Positions 15,885-25,535 are shown, numbered from the stretch's first letter. The stretch: 64,000 nucleotides of DNA from Pleomorphochaeta sp963678575 (GCA_963678575.2 CAXXHV010000002.1:930001-994000); one strand, 5' to 3'. Numbers and translations: made by a program. The notes: generated by a model from the sequence alone, not told the origin.

Positions 15885-18620
15885 TTAATCTCTCATTTTT
15901 TTTATGTATAAAATTACATCATCAAAAGTCAAAGGTTTACTATAATAATAGCCTTGAATGTAATTACAACCAATAGATTTAATAAAATCAAGTTGTGTTT
16001 TTGTCTCAACGCCTTCAGTAATTACTTTTAAATCTAACTCTTTTGCAAGTTGCACAATAATTCTTGTAAAACCTCCATTGTCATGTTCAGGATAATCCTT
16101 AATAAATTTTCTATCAATTTTAATTTTATCAATCTTTAACATTTTTAGATAACTTAATGAAGAGAACCCTGTACCAAAATCATCTAAAGCTATTGAAATA
16201 CCTAATTTTTTAAATTGCTCTAATTGATTATTAACAATATTAATATCTCTTACTAACATGCTTTCAGTTATTTCAAGTTCTATTTTATTTAAATTAATAT
16301 CAAACTGCTTTGAGAGATTAGTAAAAATATCAACTAATTTTTTGTCTTGAAATTGGATAGCCGAGATATTGATAGATATTTTAAAATCATTTGGAAGAAT
16401 ATATTTTATCTTATTATAATCTTTAAATACTCGTTCTATTAGCCAATATCCTAAATCGATAATAAAACCACTATTTTCTGCTACAGGAATAAATTCGTAT
16501 GGACTAATATTTCCATATTTTGAAGAATTCCATCTCATTAAAGCTTCCATTCCAATGATTTGGGTAGAATTACAATCAATTTGTGGCTGATAATTTACAT
16601 CTAATTCATCATTAATTATTGCTTTTCTTAATAAAATAGATAACTCCAATTTATAATTTACTTGCTTTGATAACTCAGAAGAAGAAAATATATAATCAGA
16701 AGTGCTATTAGTTTTAGCAACTTCTAAGGCGATATTTGCTTCTCTTAATAAATCTTTTGGATTAATATTACTTTCAAAATAAGTTGAGATTCCTGCTTTA
16801 ATTTGAAAATAACAACAATCACTATTATCATTTAAGCTTTCTTTATTATGATTGAAAAATAAATTTATAAATGATTCTATTTCATTTTTACTTTCATAAT
16901 TTACTAAGCCAATAACAAAAGTATTTTTTGATATTTGAGCAATAAAATCATTTTTTGAAATCAAATTATTAAGGTTTTGAATAAATTCTTTGATTTTTTT
17001 ACTGATTTCTTCATTCCCACGACTATTAATTAAATCTTGATAATTAATTATAGAAAAACAAAACAATCCAAAAAATTTATTTTTAGTTGATTCTATATTT
17101 GATTCAACTAATTTTAATAACAGTTGTTCATTCGGAAGATTTGTTTCAACATTATAATTCTTTAACTTAGTTATATCTTCTTCATTTTGTTTTAACCTAG
17201 TTAAATCGTAATAAATTCCAATATATTTATCAACACTATTGGTCAATTTTTTCTTTATAGCAAATATTTTTAATAATTTAGGATAAAATAAACCATCCTT
17301 TTTACGATCCCAAAGTTCGCCTTCCCAACTTCCTTTTTCATTTAATTCTTTCCACATTTTTTGATAAAAATCATTTTTATGTAACCCGGATTTAAAATAA
17401 CTAGTTTTTAAACCAATTACTTCATCTTTTGAAAACCCAGTTGTTTTTTCAAAAGCATTATTTACAAAAATTATTTTTGTAAATCTATCGGTAATAAGAA
17501 CTGCATCATTTGTATTTTCTGCAATTTTGTTTGTGATCAATAATTGTTCTCTTTCTCTATTCCTTAAATAAGAAATTAAAATTGAGAAAAATATTAATAA
17601 ACAAAAAATAACTAAAACAACTAAATCCATTAATGACAAATAAAATAAGATACTTTTATTTATGGTATTGAAATTATTTAAATTATAATCAGTAATAATG
17701 TACCAACTGTATTTCTCATTCATTGCTGTTTCAACTTTTGACGTTGGAAATATTTGTTTAAAATAATATAGAAAATTATTATCAATAATATATCCAGTAT
17801 TATTTTTAAGAATATAATTATAAACATCACTATTTATATCTTTAAAATTATATTGATTCTCCTCTTGCTCAACCCCAAAAGAAAAAGTTTTACCAGTATC
17901 TTTATTATATAAAAAATAGCCATCACTATTTACTAAATAACTATCAGTCATATCATAATCAAAGTTATTCATTTGAGTATTAAAAATATTTATAATATTT
18001 TCCACTAAATAATTAACAATTAATATTCCCATTAATTCATTATTCAAATTATATATGGGAGTAATAATTCTGACTATTGGCTTATAAGGGTTTTCAACTT
18101 TACCATCTTCATAATTTAAATCTATATCAGAGAAGTAAAATTCACCTTCTTTTAATTTTATAGATTCTTTAAAATAATATCTATCGGCTTTATTTTGTAG
18201 TGAAGCAGTTTCGACAATTGTTGGATAACCATTGGAATTATTCACTCCAATAAATTCGTTACCATTTATATCAATTAATCTTATTTTTTCAAAATTTTTT
18301 TTACTTAAAGCGACTCGATAAAACATTTGTTCAACTTCAGCTTTATTTAATTGAGTAGGATTTTTAATAAAGTTTGATAATTCATTTGATTTTTTTATTA
18401 TCAATAAATCTTCAATGCTTTCAAAGAATAAATTCCTGATTATGTAATCAATTGTATTAGATTCTTGTTTTTGTTCACTTATTATCAATCCTATAGATTT
18501 TTCAACATCAATCTTTTTTACATAATTAAATATAAAAATATATAAAATGATAAATGGAATTATTATTAATGATCTCTTTATAATTGGAATAAAATCTTCT
18601 TTTTCTAAATTTATCTTAAT
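15885..18620 (-). CDS. membrane sensor with dCache-like, PAS, degenerate GGDEF and EAL domains; probable AUU start
   Basis: A 911-aa cyclic-di-GMP phosphodiesterase. From the proposed start: TM1 near residues 16-34, an extracytoplasmic dCache-like region (about 45-325), TM2 (about 327-354), PAS (about 365-490, NDAVLITDRFTKIIFVNNAFEKTTG), a GGDEF-fold domain reading SKNTF in place of GGDEF, and an EAL domain with GMEALMRWN, EITESML, LDDFGTGFSSL and VITEGVET intact. The first ordinary start codon is TTG at 18488, which has no usable ribosome site and would remove TM1. The open frame continues 44 codons further to ATT at 18618-18620, with AAAGGAG 6 nt upstream. I therefore annotate the start there. 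Confidence 0.85.
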   Translation of the reverse strand: MKINLEKEDFIPIIKRSLIIIPFIILYIFIFNYVKKIDVEKSIGLIISEQKQESNTIDYIIRNLFFESIEDLLIIKKSNELSNFIKNPTQLNKAEVEQMFYRVALSKKNFEKIRLIDINGNEFIGVNNSNGYPTIVETASLQNKADRYYFKESIKLKEGEFYFSDIDLNYEDGKVENPYKPIVRIITPIYNLNNELMGILIVNYLVENIINIFNTQMNNFDYDMTDSYLVNSDGYFLYNKDTGKTFSFGVEQEENQYNFKDINSDVYNYILKNNTGYIIDNNFLYYFKQIFPTSKVETAMNEKYSWYIITDYNLNNFNTINKSILFYLSLMDLVVLVIFCLLIFFSILISYLRNREREQLLITNKIAENTNDAVLITDRFTKIIFVNNAFEKTTGFSKDEVIGLKTSYFKSGLHKNDFYQKMWKELNEKGSWEGELWDRKKDGLFYPKLLKIFAIKKKLTNSVDKYIGIYYDLTRLKQNEEDITKLKNYNVETNLPNEQLLLKLVESNIESTKNKFFGLFCFSIINYQDLINSRGNEEISKKIKEFIQNLNNLISKNDFIAQISKNTFVIGLVNYESKNEIESFINLFFNHNKESLNDNSDCCYFQIKAGISTYFESNINPKDLLREANIALEVAKTNSTSDYIFSSSELSKQVNYKLELSILLRKAIINDELDVNYQPQIDCNSTQIIGMEALMRWNSSKYGNISPYEFIPVAENSGFIIDLGYWLIERVFKDYNKIKYILPNDFKISINISAIQFQDKKLVDIFTNLSKQFDINLNKIELEITESMLVRDINIVNNQLEQFKKLGISIALDDFGTGFSSLSYLKMLKIDKIKIDRKFIKDYPEHDNGGFTRIIVQLAKELDLKVITEGVETKTQLDFIKSIGCNYIQGYYYSKPLTFDDVILYIKKMRD

Positions 18621-18767
18621 TAGAAACTCCTTTAATTTCTCTTAAAAAAATTATATAAGCAAAAATTTTAAAATTCAAAAGTCTTACATTAAACTTTATA
18701 GTAACTAACTATATTATACATTCAAAGAAAAGAACAATCAATAAAATTAAATTAATAGATTTACATA

Positions 18768-18815
18768 AAAAAACTAGCTATTTTAAATAATTAAATATAT
18801 AAAAACAGCTAGTTT
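18768..18815 (-). terminator. terminator of the thrA-thrC operon
   Basis: AAACTAGCT (18771-18779) pairs with AGCTAGTTT (18807-18815). Read on the minus strand the stem ends in a TTTTTTT run. It lies just past thrC. Confidence 0.7.
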
Positions 18816-18824
18816 AAAAATTAA

Positions 18825-20096
18825 TTAGAAAATATCATGATAATTTGTTGAAACACTTGTGTATTTCCCCTCAAGTTTTAATAAATTTTCTAATGACTTT
18901 GGAACAGGAATTTCTTTATTAATTAAGGGTTCAACAATAGTTTCAAACTTAGCAGGATGAGCTGTAGATACTAATATTGAAGGCTTATTCTTATAATGAG
19001 TCTCGTACACTTTTTTTGCACATGCTGTATGAGGACAAATTATATAAGATGTATCTTCATATGTTTTTTTAATAGTCTCTTTAATTTCTTCATCACTAAC
19101 ACTGTAAGATTTAACAAATTGTCTAAACAAATCAATATCACCATACAAATCAAGAAGTCTCTCCATATTACTTGGTGCCCCAACATCCATTGCATTAGCT
19201 AAGGTTTTTATACTTGCTTTAGGAGAATATTTTCCGCTCTCTAGGTAATCAGGGATAGTTTTATTGGCATTAACAGCTAGAACTATTGATTCTATTGGAG
19301 CCCCCATTGAAAATGCCCAATAAGCAGCACAACTATTACCAACATTCCCACTAGGAATAATAATATTTGGATTTTCACCATACATTGACCTGAATAAATG
19401 GCTTGAATAAACATAATAAACACTTTGTGGTAAAAGACGTCCTAAATTAATAGAATTAGCACTAGTTAAACCCCATTTTTCACTGAGTTCTTTATCCATA
19501 AATGCATCTTTAACCATTTTTTGACAATCATCAAAAGATCCATTTACTTCATAGGCTTCAATATTATTCCCCAACACAGTTAATTGTTTTTTCTGTCTTT
19601 CACTAACTCTATTTTTGGGATATAAAACTTTAACTTTTATACCAACTTTATTATAAAACGCTGAAGCAACAGCTCCACCTGTATCACCACTTGTAGCTAC
19701 AAGAATTGTTAGTTCTTTATTAGTTTTCTTTATTATTGTTTCTAATGAAGACGCTAAAAATCTTGCACCAAAATCTTTAAAAGCTGCAGTAGGGCCATGA
19801 TATAATTCAAGAACACTTTCTTTTTGACCTAATTGAACTAAGGGTACATCAAAATTAAAAGCATTCATACATATATAAGCTAAATCATTTAAATCAATAT
19901 ATTTATCATCTTTAAAAAAAGGAGCAAGAACTTCAAAAGCCATTTCAGGATAAGAAGATACACTTGATACATTCATATTAACTAAAGAAGGGAAAGTTTT
20001 TGGAACATACAATCCTCCATCTTCAGCTAAACCTTTTAATATAGCTTCTCCAGCTGTCATTGTTTTTGATAATCCTCTTGTTGAAACAAAATCCAT
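18825..20096 (-). CDS. thrC: threonine synthase
   Basis: ThrC is a PLP enzyme turning O-phosphohomoserine into threonine. The 423-aa protein has the PLP lysine in LYHGPTAAFKDFGARF (near residue 105), the phosphate loop VATSGDTGGAVASAF, and the SGNVGNSCAAYWA region. It follows thrA by 12 bp in the same operon, with AAGGAG before the ATG. No homoserine kinase (thrB) is in this operon, so that step must be encoded elsewhere. Confidence 0.95.
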   Translation of the reverse strand: MDFVSTRGLSKTMTAGEAILKGLAEDGGLYVPKTFPSLVNMNVSSVSSYPEMAFEVLAPFFKDDKYIDLNDLAYICMNAFNFDVPLVQLGQKESVLELYHGPTAAFKDFGARFLASSLETIIKKTNKELTILVATSGDTGGAVASAFYNKVGIKVKVLYPKNRVSERQKKQLTVLGNNIEAYEVNGSFDDCQKMVKDAFMDKELSEKWGLTSANSINLGRLLPQSVYYVYSSHLFRSMYGENPNIIIPSGNVGNSCAAYWAFSMGAPIESIVLAVNANKTIPDYLESGKYSPKASIKTLANAMDVGAPSNMERLLDLYGDIDLFRQFVKSYSVSDEEIKETIKKTYEDTSYIICPHTACAKKVYETHYKNKPSILVSTAHPAKFETIVEPLINKEIPVPKSLENLLKLEGKYTSVSTNYHDIF

Positions 20097-20108
20097 AATT
20101 ATTACTCC

Positions 20109-22496
20109 TTATACTCTTGCACCTAAATATGCTGACAATCTTAAAATATCTGAAAAAACTCCACCTGCAGTAACTTCTCTACCAGCGCCTGGTCCTTTTA
20201 TAACTAAAGGTTGAGTAGAATATCTATCGGTAGTAAAACAAATTACATTATCAGTCCCACTTGCCTGTGAGAAGGGATGAGTCATTGGATATCCTTTAAG
20301 TGATACACTGCAATTTCCATTTTCATCAACTTTACCGACATAACATAATCTTTTATTTTCTTTTTTTGCTTGTTCAAATTTTTCAAAAATTGGTTTGTCT
20401 AACTCTTCTAGTTGATTCATAAATTCCGCGACTGGTAGTTTTGCTAGTTCTTCAGGAACTAAGCTTTCTATTGGCATATCATCAACTTCTACTTCATATC
20501 CCAATTCTCTTGCTAATATAACAGTTTTTCTGGCAACATCCATACCGGATAAATCATCTCGTGGATCAGGTTCTGTATACCCCATTGTTTTAGCTTTTTT
20601 TATCAAATCACTAAATCTAACACTTCCATCAAAGTTATTAAATAACCAAGCTAAAGTTCCAGAAACAATACCTTCAATAGTTTTAACATTATCACCTGTT
20701 TGAACTAAATCTTTTAATGTTCCTATTACAGGTAAGCCCGCGCCAACTGTAGTTTCATAATAAAATCTCCTACCTGTTGTTAAACAAGTATCAAACAATT
20801 CATTATAATACTTTATATTTGCAGTACCAGCTTTTTTATTCGGTGTAACAATATGCATTCCTTCTTTTAACCAATCAACATATTTATTAGCTAATTCACT
20901 ACTTGAGGAACAATCTACTATTGCTCGATGTGGAAAATAAGTAGCACCAACATGCTTCGCAAATTTCTCCATATCTACAGGAACACTATTATTTTTAAAA
21001 GTTTCTCTCCAGTTTGATAAATCTATTCCATCCTCATCTAATAACATAAATTTACTACTTGCAATTGCACGAATTCTTAAATCAATTTGAAATTTTTCAT
21101 ATAAAAAAGCTGATTCATTGGAAATTTGGTCTAATAAGGTTCCCCCAATATTTCCTGGACCAATCAATCCAATTGATAGAGCTTGTTTTGATAAGAAGAA
21201 TGCTGCATGTAAAGCTCGTAAAGCTCTAATACTATCAGATCCTTCAATTACTGCACTAATATTTCTTTCACTAGCACCTTGAGCAATAGCCTTTACATTA
21301 ACACCAGCTTTGCCTAAAGAACTAAAGAATTTTCCTGCAACACCTTTTTTACCTGCCATATTATTACCAACAGCAGCAATAATTGCTAAATCTGTGATGC
21401 AATCTATTGAATTTACAATATCTTCTCTCAATTCTTCATTAAAACTGATACTTATAGCTTCAATTGCTCTATCAGCTTGACTTTGTGGAACTGCAATTGA
21501 TATAGAATATTCAGAAGAAGCTTGAGAGTATAATATGACTGAAACACCAGCGGCTTTCATAGAATTAAATACTTTTGACGAAAATCCAACTCTACCACTT
21601 AACCCAGCACCTTCAATACTAATTAATGCAACATTATGAACTATTGAAAAACCTTTGACGGAATGTCTTTTCTCTTTTTCTTCCTCATTATTGATTAGAG
21701 TCCCAGGATCTTCAAAATATTTCCAACATTTTAAACAAACATTAATGCCTTTAGAAATTGCATAAACAATAGCTTTTGAATTTATTAATGTTGATCCAAA
21801 GAAGGATAATTCTGTGGCTTCGCTATAGCAAAGCTGTCTTATTACAGTAGCGCTTGGAACTTCACTTATATTTGCTGTTGTTAATAATGATTTTGAATTC
21901 CAAAAAACTAATTCGTGAGTGTTAAACATAACAGCTAATTTAGCTGCAAATATTTCAGCATTAAAACTTTCTCTAATTTTATGAACAGCAGGAATAATAA
22001 TTGAAAAATCAGGTAAATTATCAGAATTATAGGCTAAAATTTCATTTGAATTAAAAATTAAAATCTTGTCTTTATTGAATTCTATAATAGATTTAACTAT
22101 ATTTGCTATCCAATTACCAACAACTGAATCAAAATAACCTAGTGTACCATAAGAGATATCCCCTACCAACCAAACACTTTTTAATATATCTTCAATATCT
22201 GTAAAATCTTTTTTAATTAAATCAGATAAGATAGTTTTATATTCATTGCTGACTAAATTAAAAATGACTTCGTTTAAGTAAGCTTCTTTTTCTTCTAATT
22301 TTATCCATACTTTTTCATCATTTTCTTTTGCCAAAGAAATAAGCTCTTTAGCTTCTAATATTTTTTCTTTATCGCTGGTAATTACTAAAACTAATTTACT
22401 TGCTTTATTTTCTTCTCTGAGTTTTAATAATTTTTCACGTCCTTCTTGATCTAAGAGCATTGATGCTTCTAAAGCATGTATATTTATATTTTTCAA
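20109..22496 (-). CDS. thrA: aspartokinase-homoserine dehydrogenase fusion with degenerate kinase domain
   Basis: The start is TTG at 22496, with AAGGAG 6 nt upstream; the frame runs further back without a ribosome site. The 795-aa protein is colinear with ThrA. The C-terminal homoserine dehydrogenase is intact: GLIGPGNIGG near residue 440, VTPNKKA, YETTVGAGLP, GYTEPDPRDDLSGMDVARK. ACT-like repeats occupy the middle (GLSGRVGFSSKVF, GVAGKFFSSLGKAGVNV). The N-terminal kinase-fold domain keeps the EATELSFFGSTLINSKAI segment but lacks the catalytic KFGGTS at its start (IHALEAS instead) and the RGGSD loop. I infer a homoserine dehydrogenase with a regulatory pseudo-kinase, needing a separate aspartokinase. 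Confidence 0.88.
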   Translation of the reverse strand: MKNINIHALEASMLLDQEGREKLLKLREENKASKLVLVITSDKEKILEAKELISLAKENDEKVWIKLEEKEAYLNEVIFNLVSNEYKTILSDLIKKDFTDIEDILKSVWLVGDISYGTLGYFDSVVGNWIANIVKSIIEFNKDKILIFNSNEILAYNSDNLPDFSIIIPAVHKIRESFNAEIFAAKLAVMFNTHELVFWNSKSLLTTANISEVPSATVIRQLCYSEATELSFFGSTLINSKAIVYAISKGINVCLKCWKYFEDPGTLINNEEEKEKRHSVKGFSIVHNVALISIEGAGLSGRVGFSSKVFNSMKAAGVSVILYSQASSEYSISIAVPQSQADRAIEAISISFNEELREDIVNSIDCITDLAIIAAVGNNMAGKKGVAGKFFSSLGKAGVNVKAIAQGASERNISAVIEGSDSIRALRALHAAFFLSKQALSIGLIGPGNIGGTLLDQISNESAFLYEKFQIDLRIRAIASSKFMLLDEDGIDLSNWRETFKNNSVPVDMEKFAKHVGATYFPHRAIVDCSSSSELANKYVDWLKEGMHIVTPNKKAGTANIKYYNELFDTCLTTGRRFYYETTVGAGLPVIGTLKDLVQTGDNVKTIEGIVSGTLAWLFNNFDGSVRFSDLIKKAKTMGYTEPDPRDDLSGMDVARKTVILARELGYEVEVDDMPIESLVPEELAKLPVAEFMNQLEELDKPIFEKFEQAKKENKRLCYVGKVDENGNCSVSLKGYPMTHPFSQASGTDNVICFTTDRYSTQPLVIKGPGAGREVTAGGVFSDILRLSAYLGARV

Positions 22497-22552
22497 ATAA
22501 AACTCCTTTTTAAGATAATGAACTTTATAGTAAACAAATTGACTAATATGCG

Positions 22553-22577
22553 AAAAAGAGCCCAAGTGGGCTCTTTT
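22553..22577 (-). terminator. terminator of rpmB
   Basis: AAAAGAGCCC and GGGCTCTTTT form a perfect 10-bp stem with a 4-nt loop; on the minus strand a T-run follows. It separates rpmB from thrA. Confidence 0.85.
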
Positions 22578-22604
22578 ACATACAGGTTGCATTAAGAAAA
22601 CAAA

Positions 22605-22832
22605 TTATAGTTTATCAACTGCACCACTACGTAGGCAACGTGTACAAACTTTGACAGTACGTGGAGTACCGTTTACTGTTGTTTTAACAGTAACTAGATT
22701 GGGGCGAAAAACGCGTTTGGATTTAACTCCAATATGCTGACCTACACCACCCTTCTTCTTTGCTTGACCTTTTCTGGTAACATTGTTGCCTGCAACTGTT
22801 CCCTTTCCGCAAATTTCACATCTACGAGCCAT
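22605..22832 (-). CDS. rpmB: 50S ribosomal protein L28
   Basis: A 75-aa L28 of the zinc-binding type: CEIC at residues 5-8 (MARRCEICGKG) and CTRC near 68-71. The middle carries the basic insertion KGQAKKKGGVGQHIGVKSKR typical of longer L28 versions. It binds 23S rRNA in the large subunit. AAGGTGGA precedes the ATG. It is monocistronic here: a strong terminator follows and a long leader precedes it. Confidence 0.96.
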   Translation of the reverse strand: MARRCEICGKGTVAGNNVTRKGQAKKKGGVGQHIGVKSKRVFRPNLVTVKTTVNGTPRTVKVCTRCLRSGAVDKL

Positions 22833-23185
22833 ACTATATCCACCTTATAAAAATATTGATTATTAAAACGTTGTTGCTATCCAGAGAGCCTTGCACGAGA
22901 AAAATCACTCGTGAGCATTACGCAAGGTATTTTGAAAAGCGCAGTTCAACTCTAAGCAAATTAACAAATAAATCAGATTGTGTAAATACCTTTTTGATAG
23001 CTAATTGCAAAGTATTCATTATATTTTCCATTTGTTGTTACTTTTAATCGAAATAACGTATCTTTATTGTATAAAATATCATAATATTTTGCTATACCTA
23101 TTTTACCAAAAATAATACAAAAACAATCATTTTTTTTATATACATACTAGTTTTAAACATTTTTTTTTAATATCATTGTAAAGGT
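22833..23185 (-). other. 353-bp region upstream of rpmB with structured leader
   Basis: On the rpmB strand the region 22889-22927 folds as nested stems: CCTTGC with GCAAGG, and inside it CTCACGAG with CTCGTG, about 56 nt before the rpmB ATG. A further TTGAA/TTCAA stem lies at about 22932-22948. This is a candidate regulatory leader. A 38-codon ORF (start 23031, minus strand) ends just before the hairpin but has no ribosome site, so I do not call it a gene. Nothing else is recognisable. Confidence 0.4.
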
Positions 23186-23674
23186 ATGAAAATTAAATTA
23201 GTTACTTTTATGTTGAATGAGATTGATGAATTAAAATTAAAAAATATTAAACGAAGATTATTTTTAGAAGAAAATGATCCAAGTTTTAATATTTTACCAC
23301 CTTTTGTAATTTTGGGACAAACTCAATTAAGCAGTTTTAATAATTTACATATTGATTTTTTAAATATACCTCTTATTTTTTCAAGAAATATTTCAAATAC
23401 TAAATTCACTTCATTTATTCCAGCTTTGAGCAACCCATGTTGTGATTCTTTATTTGATCAACTTTGTTTTAATAATACAAAGTTTAACTCGAAATATCTT
23501 AATTTATTAAATGATAACTTTAAAAAACCATATATTTTATTAGGTAATCAAACAGATAAAATAATAAATTTTGAAAAAATTATATTAAAAGATTATCGAT
23601 TAAAATTAATTGAAATAGAAGAAAAAAATAATAATATATTCTATGAGCAATTGGATTCTATACACCTTTCTTAG
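23186..23674 (+). CDS. hypothetical protein
   Basis: A 162-aa protein I do not recognise. It is mostly polar with short hydrophobic strands (PPFVILGQTQLSS, KKPYILLGNQTDKI), a CC pair and no signal peptide, which suggests a small cytoplasmic protein. The ATG is preceded by AAAGG only 1 nt away, too close to act as a normal ribosome site. It overlaps nth convergently by 17 bp and is divergent from rpmB. Length and continuous frame in this AT-rich DNA support it being real. Confidence 0.5.
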   Translation: MKIKLVTFMLNEIDELKLKNIKRRLFLEENDPSFNILPPFVILGQTQLSSFNNLHIDFLNIPLIFSRNISNTKFTSFIPALSNPCCDSLFDQLCFNNTKFNSKYLNLLNDNFKKPYILLGNQTDKIINFEKIILKDYRLKLIEIEEKNNNIFYEQLDSIHLS

Positions 23675-24278
23675 GACAAAATGAATTAAGCACACAATTT
23701 TCACAATTAGGCTTTCTTGAATGACAATATTCTCTACCATGTAAATTTACTGTCATAGAAAATCTGTATAAATACTTTTCTTCTAAAAGATTTCTTACTT
23801 TCATCTCAATTTTTGTTGGGTCTTTTTCATTTACTACATTTAATCTATTCAAAACTCTTTTTACATGAGTGTCTACAATTACTGCTCCTTGATGATAAAT
23901 ATCCCCTATAACGCAATTGGCTGTTTTTCTTCCAACACCGGGAAGCTTAATTAAATCATTTATATTATCTGGGACTTCTTTATTTACTAAAGCTTTTGCA
24001 CAATTGATAATATTTTTAGCTTTTACTTTATAAAAACCTGTTGGTTTTATTATATTGCATACTTCATCATAATTTGCATTAGCTAATTGCTTAGCATTTT
24101 TGTATTTTTCAAACAATTCAACTGTGACAATATTGACCATTTTATCAGTTGTTTGAGCTGATAAAATAACTGAAATTAAAAATTGAAAGGGATCTTTTCT
24201 ATCTAAAAAAACTATTTCATCTTTAGAATTTTTATCCAATATTTCATAAATTTTTAGTATATATTCTTTTTCATTCAT
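23658..24278 (-). CDS. nth: endonuclease III
   Basis: Endonuclease III removes oxidised pyrimidines and cuts abasic sites. The 206-aa protein has the helix-hairpin-helix LIKLPGVGRKTANCVI with the catalytic Lys, the catalytic Asp in VIVDTHVKRVLNRL, and a C-terminal [4Fe-4S] cluster with spacing C-x6-C-x2-C-x5-C (CHSRKPNCENCVLNSFC). No Shine-Dalgarno is seen before the ATG; TATAGT lies 12 nt upstream, suggesting a very short leader. Confidence 0.95.
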   Translation of the reverse strand: MNEKEYILKIYEILDKNSKDEIVFLDRKDPFQFLISVILSAQTTDKMVNIVTVELFEKYKNAKQLANANYDEVCNIIKPTGFYKVKAKNIINCAKALVNKEVPDNINDLIKLPGVGRKTANCVIGDIYHQGAVIVDTHVKRVLNRLNVVNEKDPTKIEMKVRNLLEEKYLYRFSMTVNLHGREYCHSRKPNCENCVLNSFCPKKGV

Positions 24279-24334
24279 GTTTATTAAAATACTATAAAAA
24301 ATAAATATTTAATATTATTTTTTTTCATTTTTTT

Positions 24335-24388
24335 GAAAAAATACCCCAATATCAGCTTTTTAAGATTATTAAAGCTATTTTGAGGTAT
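24335..24388 (-). terminator. terminator of the fructoside operon
   Basis: An imperfect inverted repeat from ATACCCC (24341) to GGTAT (24388), with AGCTTT/AAAGCT inner pairing; on the minus strand it is followed by TTTTTTC. Confidence 0.65.
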
Positions 24389-24418
24389 TAAAATTAATTA
24401 GTTTATAAAAAAGTTTAA

Positions 24419-25378
24419 TTATTTAATAGAATCTTGTAATTGAATTATTTGATTATAAGACGGCAAAGATTTAATAACACCTTTTTTACTTGCAACTAAA
24501 CTTGCAGCTGCGTTTGCAAAATATAATGTGTCTTCTAAGTTTTTTTGATCTAAATTATCTATACCATATTCTAGTATTTTATAAATAGAACTTCCCATGA
24601 ATGAATCTCCAGCACCAGTGGTATCTACACTTTTTATATCTAAATATGTTGGAGCATATGCTTCAATATTTTTAAAATAAGCTTTACTCCCTTTTTTCCC
24701 TAAAGTTAAAAATATTAAATCAATTGGGAATTGTTTTCTAAATTCTGTAATTGCAACATCCAAATCATCAATTTTGGTAAACCATTGTAGTTCATTATCA
24801 GCAATCTTCAATATGTTACAAACTTTAAATCCTTCAATAAAAGCTGCTCTAGCATTTTCTTCATTATCCCATAATTTTTCTCTTAAATTTGGATCGAAGG
24901 AAATCAACATATTTTTTTCTTTTGCAATTGATATTGCTTTTAGTGTTGCTTTTTTACAAATTTCATTAGTCATGGATAAAGTACCAAAATGGAATAAATC
25001 TTTGTCACTAAAAGATTCTCTTTTTACATCAACCTCACACAAACTAGCATCAGCACCATTTTTTCTATAAAAAGTAAAACTTCTGTCTCCAAATTCATCA
25101 TGATGAACAAAAGCTAATGTAGTTGGTTCAGAATTACTTTTAATCAAGGAATCTGTATTAATATTAGCGTCAATTAATGTTTGTTCTAATTGATTACCAA
25201 AAGTGTCATTACCCACTTTTCCAATAAAAGATGTTTTTACACCTAAAGTATTGGCCATTGCCAAAAAATTACAAGGAGCTCCTCCTGGGTTAGCTTCATA
25301 AACAGGATTATTATTTTCTGATACCCCATTTTGAATAAAATCAATCAATAGTTCTCCTAAAGCAATTATGTTTTTCAT
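24419..25378 (-). CDS. fructokinase (PfkB family)
   Basis: This sugar kinase of 319 aa has the PfkB signatures PGGAPCNFLAMANTLG near residue 35 and DTTGAGDSFMG near 250, where the Asp is the catalytic base. Its place downstream of a fructoside ABC importer and near a GH32 hydrolase suggests that it phosphorylates fructose released from sucrose or fructans. GGAG 6 nt before ATG 25378 fixes the start, four codons inside the longest frame. Other PfkB sugars cannot be excluded from sequence. Confidence 0.88.
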   Translation of the reverse strand: MKNIIALGELLIDFIQNGVSENNNPVYEANPGGAPCNFLAMANTLGVKTSFIGKVGNDTFGNQLEQTLIDANINTDSLIKSNSEPTTLAFVHHDEFGDRSFTFYRKNGADASLCEVDVKRESFSDKDLFHFGTLSMTNEICKKATLKAISIAKEKNMLISFDPNLREKLWDNEENARAAFIEGFKVCNILKIADNELQWFTKIDDLDVAITEFRKQFPIDLIFLTLGKKGSKAYFKNIEAYAPTYLDIKSVDTTGAGDSFMGSSIYKILEYGIDNLDQKNLEDTLYFANAAASLVASKKGVIKSLPSYNQIIQLQDSIK

Positions 25379-25477
25379 TTTTATCTCCAATAAATAATTT
25401 AATTTATTTTAATTAAAATTTGGATAAAATTCCATTGTATTAATTTAAAATAATAATAAAATATGTTTAATTTAAGA

Positions 25478-25507
25478 GTCTCTCTAAATAAAATTATCTA
25501 GAGAGAC
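25478..25507 (-). terminator. hairpin between the permease and fructokinase genes
   Basis: GTCTCTCTA and TAGAGAGAC pair over a 12-nt loop. No strong T-run follows, so it may be an attenuating or mRNA-stabilising hairpin rather than a full stop. Confidence 0.5.
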
Positions 25508-25535
25508 AAATTATTATGGTAATCCTAAAAGGATT

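Noticed and set aside
22497..22604. Threonine attenuator leader before thrA
   Set aside because: The hairpin at 22553-22577 is best explained as the rpmB terminator, and no Thr-rich leader peptide follows.
22856..23047. 63-codon plus-strand ORF upstream of rpmB, and a 38-codon minus-strand ORF in the same place
   Set aside because: Neither has a ribosome site or recognisable product; the plus-strand ORF is antisense to the structured rpmB leader.
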